From Rattus norvegicus (lineage: Eukaryota; Chordata; Mammalia; Rodentia; Muridae), in NCBI RefSeq assembly GCF_036323735.1, contig NC_086022.1:71058702-71122701 (forward strand): DNA of 64,000 nt, given 5' to 3'. The position numbers were made by a program, and so were the translations under genes. Numbering within the stretch: position 1 is the first letter of the stretch; each line of letters opens with the position of its first letter. The notes beneath the pieces are model-generated. The model saw nothing but the letters and a program-made list of their open reading frames with translations. It did no database searches and was not told the origin of the DNA. Positions 46,568 through 60,283 of this stretch are shown here, piece after piece.

Positions 46568-49500
46568 GGACAATCAATACACCCAGGAGGTGTAGAAGGC
46601 AGGAAATAATCAAACTCAGAGCTGAAATCAACCAAGTAGAAACAAATAGGACCATACAAAGAATCAACAGAACCAAAAGTTTGTTCTTTGAGAAAATGAA
46701 CAAGATAGATAAACCCTTAGCCAGACTAACGAGAGGACACAGAGAATGTGTACAAATTAACAAAATCAGAAATGAAAAGGGAGACATAACTACAGATTCA
46801 GAGAAAATTCAAAAAATCATCAGATCCTAATATAAAAGCCTATATTCAACAAAACTTGAAAATCTGCAGGAAATGAACAATTTCCGATACCAGGTACCGA
46901 AGTTAAATCAGGAACAGATAAACCATTTAAACAACCCCATAACTCCTAAGGAAATAGAAGCAGTCATTAAAGGTCTCCCAACCAAAAAGAGCCCAGGTCC
47001 AGACGGGTTTAGTGCAGAATTCTATCAAACCTTCATAGAAGACCTCATACCAATATTATCCAAACTATTCCACAAAATTGAAACAGATGGAGCACTACAG
47101 AATTAATTCTATGAAGTCACGATTACTCTTTTACCTAAACCACACAAAGACCCAACAAAGAAAGAGAACTTCAGACCAATTTCCCTTATGAATATCAATG
47201 CAAAAATACTCAATAAAATTCTGGCAAACCAAATCCAAGAGCACATTAAAACAATCATCCACCATGATCAAGTAGGCTTCATCCCAGGCATGCAGGGATG
47301 GTTTAATATATGGAAAACCATCAATGTGATCCATTATATAAACAAACTGAAAGAACAAAACCACATGATCATTTCATTAGATGCTGAGAAAGCATTTGAC
47401 AAAATTCAACACCTCTTCATGATAAAAGTCCTGGAAAGAATAGGAATTCAAGGCCCATACCTAAACATAGTAAAAGCCATATACAGCAAACCAGTCGCTG
47501 ACATTAAACTAAATGGAGAGAAACTTGAAGCAATCCCACTAAAATCAGGAACTAGACAAGGCTGCCCACTCTCTCCCTACTTATTCAATATAGTTCTTGA
47601 AGTTCTAGCCAAAGCAATCAGACAACAAAAGGAGATCAAGGGGGTTGATTGGAAAAGAAGAAGTCAAAATATCACTATTTGCAGATGATATGATAGTATA
47701 TTTAAGTGATCCCAAAAGTACCACTAGAGAACTACTGAAGGTGATGAACAACTTCAGCAAAGTGACTGGGTATAAAATTACCTCAAATAAATCAGTAGCC
47801 TTCATCTACACAAATGAGAAACAAGCTGAAGAAGAAATTACGGAAATGACACCCTTCATAATAGTCCCTAATAATGTAAAATACCTCGGTGTGACTTCAA
47901 GCAAGTAAAAGATCTGTACAATAAGAACTTCAAGTCTCTGAAGAAAGAAATTGAAGAAGACCTCAGAAGATGGAAAGATCTCCCATGCTCATGGATTGGC
48001 AGGATTAATATAGTAAAATTGGCCATTTTACCAAAAGCTATCTACAGATTCAATGCAATCCCCATCAAAATACCAATCCAATTCTTCAAAGAGTTAGACA
48101 GAACAATTTGCAAATTCATCTGGAATAACAAAAAACCCAGGATAGCTAGAACTATCCTCAACAATAAAAGGACTTCAGGGGGAATCACTATCCCTGAACT
48201 CAAGCAGTATTACAGAGCAATAGTGATAAAAACTGCATGGTATTGGCACAGAGACAGACAGATAGACCAGTGGAATAGAATTGAAGACCTAGAAATGAAC
48301 CCACACACCTATGGTCACTTGATTATTGACAAAGGAGCCAAAACCATCCAATGGAAAAAAGATAGCATTTTCAGCAAATGGTGCTGGTTCAACTGGAGGT
48401 CAGAGTGTAGAAGAATGCAGATCGATCCATGCTTATCACCCTGTACAAAGCTTAAGTCCAAGTGGATCAAGGACCTCCACATCAAACCAGATACACTCAA
48501 ACTAATAGAAGAAAAAGTGGGGAAGCATCTTGAACACATGGGCACTGGAGAAAATTTCCTGAACAAAACACCAATGGCTTATACTCTAAGATCAAGAATC
48601 AACAAATGGGATCTCATAAAACTGCAAAGCTTCTGTAAGGCAAAGGACACTGTGGTTAGGACAAAACGGCAACCAACAGATTGGGAAAAGATCTTTACCA
48701 ACCCTACAACAGATGGAGGGCTTATATCCAAAATATACAAAGAACACAAGAAGTTAGACCGCAGGGAGACAAATAACTCTATTAAAAATGGGGTTCAGAG
48801 TTAACAAACAATTCACAGCTGAGGAATGCCGAATGGCTGAGAAACACCTAAAGAAATGTTCAACATCTTTAGTCATTTGATTTGTTTTGCAAATCAAAAC
48901 AACCCTAAGATTTCACCCTACTCCAGTGAGAATGGCTAAGACCAAAAACTCAGGTGACAGCAAAAGCTGGTGAGGATATTGAGAAAGAGGAACACTCCTC
49001 CATTGTTGGTGGGATTGCAGACTGGTACAACCATTCTGGAAATCAGTCTGGAGTTTCCTCAGAAAATTGGACATTGAACTACCTGAGGACCCAGCTATAC
49101 CTCTCTTGGGCATATACCCAAAAGATGCCCCAACATATAAAAAAGACACGTGCTCCACTATGTTCATCGCAGCCTTATTTATAATAGCCAGAAGCTGGAA
49201 AGAATCCAGATGCCCTTCAACCGAGGAATGGATACAGAAAATGTGGTACATCTACACAATGGAATATTACCCAGCTATCAAAAACAATGACTTTATGAAA
49301 TTCATAGGCAAATGGAGGGAACTGGAAAATATCATCCAGAGTGAGGTAACCCAATCACAGAAAAACACACATGGTATGCACTCATTGATAAGTGGCTATT
49401 AGCCCAAACGCTTGAATTGCCCTAGATGCACAGAACATATGAAACTCAAGAAGGATGACCAAAATGCGAATGGTTCACTCCTTCTTTAAAAGGGGGAACA

Positions 49501-50140
49501 AGAATACCCTTGGCAGGGAATAGGGAGGCAAAGATTAAAACAGAGGCAGAAGGAACACCCATTCAGAACCTGCCCCACATGTGGTCCATACATATACAGC
49601 CACCCAATTAGACAAGATGGATGAAGCAAAGAAGTGCAGGCCGACAGGAACCGGATGTAGATCTCCCCTGAGAGACACAGCCAGAATACAGCAAATACAG
49701 AGGCGAATGCCAGCAGCAAACCTCTGAACTGAGAACGGGACCCTCGTTGAAAGAATCAGAGAAAGGACTGGAAGAGCTTGAAGGGGCTCGAGACCCCATA
49801 TGAATAACAATGCCAACCAACCAGAGCTTCCAGGGACTGAGCCACTACCCAAAGACTATCCATGAACTGACCCTGGGCTCCAACCTCATAGGTAGCAATG
49901 AATAGCCTAGTAAGATCACCAGTGGAAGGGGAAGCCCTTGGTCCTGCCAAGACTTAACCCCCAGTGAATGTGATTGTTGGGGGGAGGGTGGTAATGGGGG
50001 GAGGATGGCAAGGGGAACACCCATATAGAAGGGGAGGGGGAGGAGTTAGGGGGATGTTGACCTGGAAATCAGGACAGGGAATAACAACCGAAATGTAAAT
50101 AAGAAATACTCAAGTTAATAAAGAAAAAAAATTTAAAAAC
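46568..50140 (+). mobile_element. L1 with partial ORF2 (reverse transcriptase to C-terminus) and 3' UTR, frame-broken
   Basis: A 5'-truncated copy of about 3.6 kb starting just upstream of the reverse transcriptase domain. Readable pieces are the RT fingers (KKSPGPDGFSAEFYQTF, 46,980-47,030), SLDAEKAFDKI (about 47,380), RQGCPLSPYLF (about 47,553) and the catalytic SLFADDM (about 47,670). A TAA at 47,103, a frameshift near 47,650, a stop at about 47,907 and another break near 48,800 make it inactive. The C-terminus reaches ISGY-stop at 49,402, then a 3' UTR with G-rich tract follows. FADD is intact. Confidence 0.93.
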
Positions 50141-50154
50141 AAACGAACAAACAA

Positions 50155-50855
50155 ACAAAAAAGGACAACCAAGATACGGATTCCTTCAGTCCTGCTTAGA
50201 AGGGTGGACAAAAATATTCATAGGAGATACGGAGACAAAGTTTGTAGCAGAGACTGAAGGAATGGCCCTTCAGAGACTGCCCCACCTAGGGATCCTGCCC
50301 ATATACATACAGCCAACAAACCTAGACCATATTGCTGATTCCAAAAACTGCATGCTAACAGTAGCCTGATATAGCTGTCTCCTGAGCGGCTCTTCCAGCG
50401 CATAACAAATCCAGAGGCAAATGCTCGTGGTCAACCATTGAACTGAGAGCAGGATCCCCTCTGGAGGAGTTAGGAAAAGGATCGATGGAGCTGAAGGTGT
50501 TTGCAACCCCATAACAACAACAATACCAACCAACCAGAGCTCCTAGGGACTAAACCACCATCCAAAGAGTACACATGGACAGATCCATGGCTCCAGCTGC
50601 ATATGTAGAAGTGGATGGCCTTGTTGTGCACCAATGGGAGCAGTAGCCCTTGGTCCTGCCAAGGTTGGACTCCCCAGTGCAGGAGAATGTCAGGGTAGGG
50701 AGGTGGGAAGAGGTGGGTGGATGGGTGAGGAAACACCCTCATAGAAGAAGGGGGAGGGGTTAGGATAGGAGTTTTATGGACAGGAAACCAAGAAAGAGGA
50801 TAACATTTGAAATTTAAATTAAAAAAAACTCCAATAAAAAATGTTAAAAACAAAA
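50155..50855 (+). mobile_element. Older L1 3' UTR fragment
   Basis: From GACAACCAAGATACGGATTC through ATGTCAGGGTAGGGAGGTGG to an A-rich tail. It is diverged from the L1 immediately upstream, so it is a separate, older copy. Confidence 0.87.
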
Positions 50856-52807
50856 AAAAAAGAAAATCTTACTAAACTCCTCTATCACAAGATATGACTA
50901 TGATTTGAGTCACAATGCAGATAAGGGATGACTTCTGGTTCATTTGGCAAGGTAGAGAATGGTCCAGCACCGTAAGCAGGGCTGAACCTCTTTGCCTGTA
51001 ACTGCCAGTTCAGTTGAGGCCCTCACACACTTGACTTTTATGTGTATTATAAGAAATAGTATATGATTCCTTTATTTTCCCTACAGCCTGGTTTGTGGAT
51101 CCTTCCTCATGTTCAACTCATGCACAGCCCCCCACACCCCTGCCTCTTCCCAACCCTAATCTCTATTACTACAGCTGCAGCTCCTACTTTTGTGACTCTG
51201 TATCTGAACAATGAAGGACCTAAATTGATGTCCTTCCTTAACATCCTTGCAAGATATCTCCTTATGTGACTTTTGACCATAATTATCTGGTCATTTGTTT
51301 CCAAGGTGATATGCTGGATGGGGAGATTTCTTCACAGGACTCATTGCCCAACATCATGAGAACTCATATCCCTAGGACCTATATAAAAAGCTAGATCCAG
51401 CTATATACACCTGTAACTCCACTCCTGTGGGGAGAAGGGTTGGAAATTCATAGTCTATGAATTGCAAAAGTGAGGAAACAGGTTCTCCCATGGATAATCA
51501 AAGAGAAAGATAATTCTTCCTGCCTCTTCATGTAAACCCAGGAAGAACTATACTTAATTTTTAACATGGTAGCTTTGTGATTAATGTTTTATGACAGCAG
51601 TTTTACAGTGATTTATTAAACTAGGCATAGAAAACCATTTCAGAACCCATTTCAAGAAAGCAAAAGAAGGTGAAGCTGTGCTGGGATGTAGTCCAAGGAA
51701 AGGCAAAGAGACAAACTAGGGTTTCCTTCAGATAATGCCACTTCTAAGAGCAAATTTTATTTGTTTCCTGCTTTAGCCTGTTCCATTTCTGAAAACACTT
51801 GATTGCAGATCAAATGTACATTTGATCCAGTGTCTTTCTAGTCATGTCTACTTCAGAGAGGAACGGTTCTCATAGGAACAATTCCCTCTTCCATTCTTGT
51901 TGGCTGTGGCCAGTAGACAATGTGTTAGCCTTTGCTATGTAGCTGCTACCCAGTAAGACAGAGGACAGGAAATGTAATCTTCTGAGAGTCAGATGATTAG
52001 AATGTGCTTGGTTCCTGTAACTATGAGTTTCAAAAGAAAACCCACTGCCTTCTGCTGTTCCACTCATACAAACAGAAAGTCACCTTGTAAAAAGAAAGTA
52101 GCTTACATAGCAACTCTCAGGAGTTTCAAATGATGGTTCTGTAGCAATCACTTGGGAAAATAAATGGTAAAAGTAGATGAACAGTTACAAATTGTACACA
52201 ATAATGATAAAGTCTCAGTAAATAGAAACTCTTATTTATTTGAACTTAAGGTATCAATTTTATACAATACATATTTGGCTGTCAAACAAAATGAAATGAA
52301 ACTGCTGCGTTTTTTTTTAAGCAAAACAAAAGAAAACTAGAAAATTGAAAGAGAGCAGGCACTGATTTCAAGCTGATTTTTCTGCTAATAATGGGATCAC
52401 AGGTAGGCAGTCAGAAGAGCCAACCTTGCTGGGGAAACACATTCATCTCATTTATAGGAAGCCAGACAAGGTAAAGCTAAACACATGGAAATGAAATATG
52501 ATAAGGAACAAGCAATCGAGGAAGGTATATTAGGTACATTTTAGGTGTTGAAATAGAGACAATGTGGAAGCATTTCCTATAAGAAAAATAGAAAAGCCAA
52601 AGTTCTTTAAAATCAGAGATTTATTGCTCACCCAACCTAAGTGTGTAAGTAGAGATACTGAAATATTCAAAACCCGTGGTTGAATAAAGCATCTATAGTC
52701 AAGCAAAACTGGCCACTTCATAACTTCAGGAATGCAGTCATCCCTCTCAGGCTCCAGTTTCACATCTATAAAATAGCTCATATATGCATCCCAGAACTGA
52801 GGAGATA
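50856..52807. other. Intergenic DNA without recognisable gene
   Basis: I see no coding region, V relic or nameable repeat. Confidence 0.45.
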
Positions 52808-52999
52808 GGGGGCTGGAGAGATGGCTCAGTGGTTAAGAGCACGGACTGCTCTTCCTGAGGTCCTGAGTTCAAATCCCAGCAACCACATGGTGGCTCACAA
52901 CCATCTGTAATGAGATCTGATGCCCTCTTCTGGTGCATCTGAAGGCAGCTACAGTGTACTGATATACAATAAAATAAAATCTTAAAAAATAAATTAAAA
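52808..52999 (+). mobile_element. B2 SINE, plus strand
   Basis: GGGGCTGGAGAGATGGCTCA followed by AAGAGCACGGACTGCTCTTC, CCACATGGTGGCTCACAACC and an A-rich tail with AATAAA is a near-consensus B2 element. Its 5' part is tRNA-derived and carries the pol III promoter boxes. Confidence 0.96.
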
Positions 53000-54130
53000 A
53001 AATTTAACACTGGATCCTCACTGAGATAATACTTCAAAAATATTATCAGCAAAGCAGCGGTGCGATGGCACTTTGAGAATATATGATCGACAAAACTTGA
53101 ACCTCTTTACTAATTCACTCATTTCATCATCATTGCTTTAACACACCCATGAAGTTGGAATTCTTTGTATTCCATTGTTACAGGATAAGATGGACCTGTC
53201 TGCCATACTTAAACGATGAAGTCTATAACCAATGCATCACAGGGCAACTTGCTTGGAGATAGTATCTTCGAAGCTGTAATTAAGTAAAATGAAGCCACAT
53301 GGGTGACACCCTGTATGCAAAATTATCAGTGCACATATAAAGGAAGGAAAGTCCTTGAGAAAAGACAGGGAAAGGATATTTATCTACAAATCAAGAAGAT
53401 AAGCCTCGGAGGACACTGGCTCAGCTGACACCTTGATCTCACCATCTGAAATGGAAAACTTAACATCTGCCATTTAAAGCAGTGCTTTAATGTGCTACTT
53501 TGTTATGTCGATGCTCGTAAACTAGCAACACCCAGTTACAAAAGCCTGACCACACATTGCACAAGTCAATTGCCAAAGAATGGGATTCCAGTTTAAACAT
53601 GTAAAAATTTGTCTCTGTCCCTATAATACGATCTGTGCTTATCTTAAAGAAGACATGGCTTGGCAAGCAAGGACGTGTTAGAATAGATGCATGAGTATGA
53701 CGGAAATGGAGAAGACTTTCGTCAGAATTGAATCGGCCTAAGAAATACATACGTAAGTGAAGTTCTGTTAAGAGAAGAACTGATGGGAATGACAGTGCTG
53801 AGGACTGTGGTTTGTGTGGCCTCTAGGGTCAGGAGTGGTTAATTCAGGATCCCAGAGTCTCCCCATGTCAATTTTTGCCTTCACATAGGATTTCTAGTAG
53901 AATTTCTGGTTGGTTCCCATACCCTTCTATCGCAGGCCTCATAGACTTCAACAAACTGTAGGTACTGAGGACCTAGCTCAGAGGAGCTATAAACATGCTG
54001 CTCCGACATGTTTTCAGGATATCAAAGCGAATAGATCTAGGACAGGGCACAAAGCTTATTTATTATTTCTCTAAAATTGTCATCATTGGAAGTGATGTCC
54101 TGGGTGAGTGTAATATTTCTCATAAAAACA
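53000..54130. other. Intergenic DNA without recognisable gene
   Basis: Nothing recognisable. Confidence 0.4.
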
Positions 54131-54136
54131 GTGGGG

Positions 54137-54232
54137 TCTTGGAGTATGAATCAGAAGTAAAGCACTTAGCTAGAGTGCGTGAGATCCTGTGTTGAATCTA
54201 CATCACCACCAAAACACAGAAAAAGAACTATC
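54137..54232 (+). mobile_element. Degraded ID-like SINE
   Basis: AAGCACTTAGCTAGAGTGCG followed by GAGATCCTGTGTTGAATCTA and an A-rich end follows the body and tail of a tRNA-derived ID-type SINE, with many substitutions. Confidence 0.5.
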
Positions 54233-56490
54233 ACCCTAGACATTTTAATCTTCCAACAGTAAGAAGGCGCTTGGATTTCTCTGTGCTAGTTTATCAATGT
54301 AGCCAATCTTTTCTGGGCAAAAATTTACAAATGTAAGTTCACAGTGCCCATTACCTAACTCAGAGAAGCCGCCCACATACAAGGATCTTCCCAGTCTTCA
54401 GTTATCCCCGTTCTCTCTCTTCTCCCCTTCCTAACCATACCCTACTCCCAGGTTTCTTGCCTTCCTAATCATACCAACTTTTGCAGACAAATACAAATTA
54501 ATATATAGCTTGGGTCTTATAATGACACAATCTCAGCCTATTCGCACCTGACTGAAAATCTGTAGAAGGAAAACTGTGGTCCTTTCTGAGAGATTGAGGG
54601 AAGAACCCACATTCCATCTATCTGACCCTCTTCTATGTAATGATGGCTCCCTTGAAATATAACTAAGAAAGGTTCTCTTCTTTTAAGGACTTGTATGATC
54701 AGATTTTGACCACCTGGATCTCAAGGATGTTCTCCCAATACCAAGATCTGCTTATCAACAGCTTCAGTGACTTCTGCAAACTTATGTATATTCACAGATT
54801 TCATAGTTTAGGCTTTAACTTGGTTCAAGTGATATTCACTGTGATATTCCACTAGAGGGCACTAGCATATTCTGTAATATACACATCGCATTTCAAATAA
54901 TGTGAGTGTGACAAAGTTCGATATATGCATAATTTTTAAAACGTTTTTAATTTGGATTCTCAAGGTTTAGAGGTAGAGAACAAGGTGATATTTGGCAGAG
55001 TATACCTTTCAGAACTGAAATGGCTTGAGAGTAAAGTGGCTGGGACTCTATTATGATAATTTTGTTAGTCCATACGTGGACTCAAAATCATGCAAAAGAA
55101 AAGATAGCTGTGTAGTTGAAGTGTAAAACATGTGTTCCCATACACAGGTTTTATAAATGGCCCCTCTGTTGAGGATGAGATACAAGCTTAGTGTTTTGTG
55201 AAGATATTTTACCCAATGTGGGTAAATAAGAAACAAGGCCTAGAGTTGTGCCTTGAAGGAGGAAGAATATAACAGATACAGATAGCAAAGTTGAAAAGTG
55301 AAAGAAAAACAAGGAGAATGGGGTAGTACGCATGACATTAGAATGCAAAAGGGAGAAAGAGATAACTATTTCTTTAGATCTTATTGTTAAAGACATAAAA
55401 GCCTGCGATGTACTTAAAGTGGAATTGGTCCCACAGATTTAGGACTCTGGTGGGCTTGGGTAGAACAGATCAGATGAAAGACGGTACCAAGAGTAGGAAG
55501 TACACAACTTCCTCCTATCTTAAAAGCATCAGGACTCAAACCAACAGCATCATCTCAGTGCCTTGATTAACACAGAAAAGGAAAGATACAAGTGAAGCTT
55601 CAGGGTTGAAGGCAAAAGGCAGGGAAGGGATGTATCTGAGGGACTAACTTAATTAGCACAGGATAGGAAGACAGAAACAGTTACTATCTGTTTTGTCTTT
55701 TATTTTCTATCTAATATAAAATGTCTTTAAGGAAAAGTGATAAAATTGGAAGTATAATACACAAAACATGCCTAATAAGCGAGGGTGTAACATGATGTGT
55801 GGGGGTACAGGGTCAGATTTCTCACTGTACCATTTTGGTGTCAAAGTATTCTAGGTAATAGGAAATTCTTTTCTTCAGAGAACTTTTGAGTTAAGAAACT
55901 ACTTTCCTTTCACTGGGAACATCTAAATTACATGGAGAATTTTCTGAAGCTAAATCAAACTTGTTCTCCATGATCTCTTCCAGAAAGAGACTGTAGAGAA
56001 CTCAGAAAAGAAAATCTATTCTTTAGACATGATGTAACAACAGCCATTCTTCTCTCGCTACTGTGGAATGAAAACTGATGTGGCTGTACTTACTACTGTG
56101 GATGTGTCTGAGAGCAAATGTCATAGCCCTAAAAACTAGAATGAAGGCCTACAACTTTGATGAAACAATTCAGTAAAATTCTGGAACCCTCAAGGAAGCT
56201 CTGGCTGTGGATGAAGCCTTAGGAAGGATGGAGAATCATCTTGTATTTCTTCCTATCCCCGAAATGCTTTATTTCTAACACAGCACAAGAGAAGCTCAAA
56301 GGCACATTATTATCAAAAGAGCACATTTCATATTGTAAATACATGCCACTTTCCTTTCCTGTATCTAGTAATTTGACTTATTGATTGTATGTAGCAATTA
56401 GTGACATAAGTATATTTTATATAAGTATATGTGCTTGATCATATTCCTCTTAGGCCATCATTTTCCATAAATATATCTTACCCATTAGAT
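54233..56490. other. Intergenic DNA without recognisable gene
   Basis: Nothing recognisable apart from short AT-rich runs. Confidence 0.4.
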
Positions 56491-56499
56491 ATTATTTCA

Positions 56500-56502
56500 T
56501 TT

Positions 56503-56535
<33 letters not shown>

Positions 56536-56655
56536 TCAAATCTATGTGTGTTTGTGTATAACTGTGCCTGTATGTGTGTGTGCATGTGCGTGTGTATACA
56601 TATGTTTGAGTGTGTGTGTGCATGTGTGCCTGCATGTGTGCTTGTGTGTGTGTAC
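56500..56655. repeat. (TTA)n followed by TG-rich variable repeat
   Basis: TTA triplets at 56,500-56,536, then imperfect TGTGTG/TGCATG tracts to about 56,655. Confidence 0.9.
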
Positions 56656-56822
56656 CACATGGCTGCCTGGTGGCAGTGATGCAGTGGTGGAGAGAAGATG
56701 TCATCAGATTCCCTAGGACTAGAGTTTCACACAATTGTGAGTTATCTTGTAGGTAACTCTGGAACATCCTCAACTGTGCTCTTCACCACCAAGCCTTCTT
56801 CTGAACTCCTATAGTTTAGTTA

Positions 56823-56849
56823 AAAGAAAAAGAAAAAGAAAAAGAAAGA
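56823..56849. repeat. (AAAAAG)n short repeat
   Basis: Four to five units of AGAAAA. Confidence 0.85.
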
Positions 56850-57542
56850 GGGGGAACCCAAACATGCTATGTATTCCACCAGACTCTTCTGGAATACAAG
56901 AGGGAAGACGAAAAGCAAGAAACATATAATAAATACCAGGCAGGCGAGCTCTGGCAAGAACTACCAACTAATTCTCATCTGCTAAAGAGCAGGAGTTAGG
57001 TGTTCTAAGATTTTGAATGGGACACATGATGGTAAAATAATCTGTGGTGGGAATTTGACTAAGTTTTTACACCTTTGCATCTTTTAAAAGACAGTGACTA
57101 AGAAAACACGTCAGTGAGGCGGCTAAGGAAGATGCTTGGAATCTTTCCTGCAGCATAGAAATAGCTTCTAAAAATAAAATGCTGTTTTGATAGCAGAGTA
57201 AGCTTTCTGTTCTCACATTTCTAGGTGATAGTCACACATTATTACAGTTCATATCGTGAGGATCTAAAATACATAAATATTTGACAATTTTTACAAGAGC
57301 GTGCTAATACAAAAACATGGCACATGTATACAGACACATGGCCTTAAAGAAACTGAGGATGTGGCATGAATGGAAAAGGCTGTTTTAATGCCTGCGTACT
57401 CACCAAATTGCTGCAGAATGGGAAGCAGCTTTCCTATCTCAAATGTTTCTAGCATCCAAGTACTTAAAAGAGGGAGAAGCATCACATATGCTATTGGCGG
57501 CCTTGTGGCTAACTGAGGCAGGGGTTATATTTTGATATTGCC

Positions 57543-57999
57543 ATGGTCAATCTTAACCTGTGTGATCCTTTATCTCCTATGAACAAGTGTTCCTATGAAA
57601 CACTTAAGTGACCTGTGCCTACGGCTTGTAGACCAAAGCTCAGATCTTCTCTTGAAGTCCTCAACATCAGCTCTTTTCACCCAAGTGGCTGTCTCAACCT
57701 CCATCTTCTTCATTAATAGTCTCCACAGAAGCCAAATCCTTAGACACCTCATCACAGATACCGGGAAGAAGTTGAAAATAACTTGTTCCGAGAATGAGTC
57801 ATGCCTTTATGTTTTGGCATAGATAAGACTCATGTCTGAATCTAAAACTGGTTTATTACTCAATTAACATTGATATTATGAACAAGGAAGAAGTCTCTGA
57901 TGGATATATCATCTCTAGAAAAGAAAAAAGTGACCTTTCCTCTCACATTGCAATCTACCAGCATCAACCAGGCACATTTGCACCTCTGTGCCATCAGTG
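57543..57999 (+). pseudogene. TRBV27-like pseudogene
   Basis: The leader relic is 57,543-57,588: ATGGTCAATCTTAACCTGTG, then TCCTATGAACAAG/TGTTCC, with a 1-nt loss and the GTGAG donor destroyed. The V exon begins at about 57,720 after AATAG. It reads RHLITDTGKKLKITCSENES, then diverges, with a TAG at about 57,820. FR2 has largely decayed. FR3 returns with SRKEKK-like DNA (TCTAGAAAAGAAAAAAGTGA) and LTLQSTSINQAHLHLCAISV, which keeps the second cysteine. Spacing and residues follow human TRBV27 as I remember it (TGKKLTVTCSQN, SRKEKRNFPLILES). At the RSS position only a nonamer-like GCACAAAAA (58,030-58,038) is visible; the heptamer has decayed. Confidence 0.75.
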
Positions 58000-58039
58000 T
58001 GTGTAACACTGCACATCCACCTGTTGTTTGCACAAAAAG

Positions 58040-59075
58040 GACACCCAAAATGAGTAAGAAGCCTCTTCCCTCAGGAGGCCCTACTCTAGTGCAGAGAAAG
58101 GAACACCTTTTCCGAATGCCAAGAGCCGTGGAAACCCCTCTACCGCTCCCCAGCCTCAAAGATTCTCAGCAATACACTTTCCTTCTATGCTCTAGTTCCT
58201 AACTTCTTATACCTCAGAGCCTTTCATAACTCAGAACCAGTTCCTTGCATTAGGTCCAGAGTGCCATTTTACCACTGAGTTCTTTTCTTTCTGTTGGACT
58301 TTAATCTTCAGATACAGTGGAGCTGCTGCTCAAGGAGCTGCTTCTAATAAATTGGAGGCTTTCCATCTTGCTAGTTTTATTATTATTATTGACAGTTTTT
58401 TCCTGTGTGTGAGTGGGAATGTCATATTCTGAGTCATTTATGAAATGAAACTTTGTCATTCACTAATGTGCAAGCTGACAGTTCACTGCCCTCTGATGTT
58501 TTTCCACACCAAATCCATAGCCATGTTTTGCACACCTCTAAGTATTAAATGCCTTGTAACTTTTACTAATATTCTTCATTCTTGCTATTATTGTAAAATC
58601 TCTCCCTGGATTCCTTTGACCACCCCTCAACTAGTCACTCAGAATACCTGCTTGACAGCTGTTATCTCACCTGAGCTGACAAGTCTTACAGTTTCTTCAC
58701 TGAACTATCTTGTGTCATTTGTTTTGTGAGCTTGTAAGTCCACATCCCTTTTTCTGATACAAACTTCTGCTTTCCTTTAGCTACTCTGCCTGCCTGCATT
58801 CTCGCACAGAAATTTCTTCTTCTCCAGCCCCAAAGTGTGCCCGATTCTAATTCAGTCCTCACTCTATTGGAGATAGTCTTCTGCCAGATCACCTCTCTAA
58901 GTGATGATTTCCTCACGTAATATTGGACACATGCTTTCCTCCAAGAAGACTCCTCTAGGCATCCTGATGGGTTGAGTGATTTTCTAACAGAGTGATGAGC
59001 TCTCTGCTGTGTTTTCTTATTACAATCTGAGCAAAGCTAGCATAAACACACAAGCCCCTAAGGAATTTACCCACA
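58040..59075. other. Intergenic DNA without recognisable gene
   Basis: The short spacer between the TRBV27-like and TRBV28-like relics. Nothing recognisable. Confidence 0.4.
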
Positions 59076-59079
59076 ATGG

Positions 59080-59330
59080 ATGGCCATAGTATGCTCTGTT
59101 GTGTAGCATTTGTCTTCTTAAAATAGGCAAGTCAGCGGTATGATATTGCACTTCATAGGACAGACCTTACATTTACTAGCTCTTATGCATGTACACTACT
59201 ATCCTTCCTACATTCTCTGTATTTTGTCCTTAATATCCATGTTCACAGTTTAACTGAGTCACTTGTTGGATATCATCAAGACAGATGATGATTCTGTGAT
59301 GCAAACAGAATATGTACATTGACCTAGATG
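59080..59330 (+). pseudogene. TRBV28-like pseudogene relic
   Basis: ATGGCCATAGTATGCTCTGT, then TGTAGCATTTGTCTTCTTAA and AATAG, matches a TRBV leader exon with small deletions (59,080-59,126). In-frame stops are present and the donor GT is changed to GC (AATAG/GCAAGT). At 59,247 an acceptor-like TTCACAG precedes sequence faintly resembling FR1 (GATATCATCAAGACAGATGA, then GCAAACAGAATATG where TGTCCAGGATATG would be expected). FR2 onwards is not convincingly alignable and no RSS was found. Position after the TRBV27-like relic supports the TRBV28 call, which otherwise rests on memory. Confidence 0.5.
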
Positions 59331-59704
59331 GTGGATCCTGACATAGGGCACTATTTAACCAATTATTTGCTTAGTCCCAGAGTACTAAGTAAGTGCAAGC
59401 CTTTAAGAGATATGTGATTTCTTAAAATAAGACTTACGTTTTCCTCCTATACTCTCAATGTGTAGACCCTCTTTCCTTTACTATAACCACAACCCTGAAA
59501 GTCACATCATCAATGTACAAAAATTGCTGTTGCCAAGGAAGAGGTGACTCTTGAACTCTGTCTTTACCGGGGGAAAAATACTGTCCCCTCAGAAAAGAAG
59601 CACCTATGTCCCTGCAAAGGAATACATTTGAAGTCTCACGTGCCTCCATAGTAGGGGCAATAATAAGCCATTTTAGCTTAGAATCTAGGTAGTTCTCCAA
59701 TGTT

Positions 59705-59892
59705 CCAATGCTGTGATTCTGTAATACAGTTCCTCATGTTGTGGTGACCCACAATTATACAATTATTTTGTTGCTACTTCATAACTATTATTTTATTACT
59801 GTTATGAATTATAACATAAATATCATATCGATATGCAGGATATCTGATGGTCACGGAGGGAGTTGCAACCCCCAGACTGAGAATCACTGCAT
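59705..59892. mobile_element. URR1-like hAT-Charlie DNA transposon remnant
   Basis: CAGTTCCTCATGTTGTGGTG, TTGCTACTTCATAACTATTA and ATGCAGGATATCTGATGGTC followed by a CCCAGACTGAGAATCACTG end match the non-autonomous rodent hAT-Charlie element URR1 as I remember it. Such elements move by cut-and-paste and need a transposase supplied elsewhere. Confidence 0.65.
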
Positions 59893-60283
59893 CTGTCAGT
59901 GTTTTCTTTCCACTATTTCTTGTTGGGTTTTCCAACTGGGACTCATCAATCTGGATCCTATAACAGAATCAGCTTTAATTCCCCCAGTATCCTTCAGTCC
60001 CTTCCCAGTAAGACATCCTTTCTACAGAGTAGTATGCAGAGACTACAAAAGCTTTCTTTCATTTATCTGTGTATAAGAGCTCATTTGAATATTAGTATAA
60101 CTATTTTCACTTAAACATGTCAGACTACACTGTACATTGCAGACTATGTCAAGCTTTGCATAGATGTTGCTTGGAGTCATTGAGCCATGCTGGAAACTTC
60201 TGGCATTTGACAAAAACAAACATTTTAGGTATCCTTTCCAAATTATTTGCCTAGGTTTCTCAGAACATAGGAAATAGTTTTAT

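Noticed and set aside
46560..50175. Possible target-site duplication (GGGACAATCAATAC at 46,567 and AGGACAACCAAGATAC at 50,157) around the L1 at 46.6-50.1 kb
   Set aside because: Both phrases are normal L1 sequence (ORF2 at the left, 3' UTR of another L1 at the right), so the similarity is coincidental.
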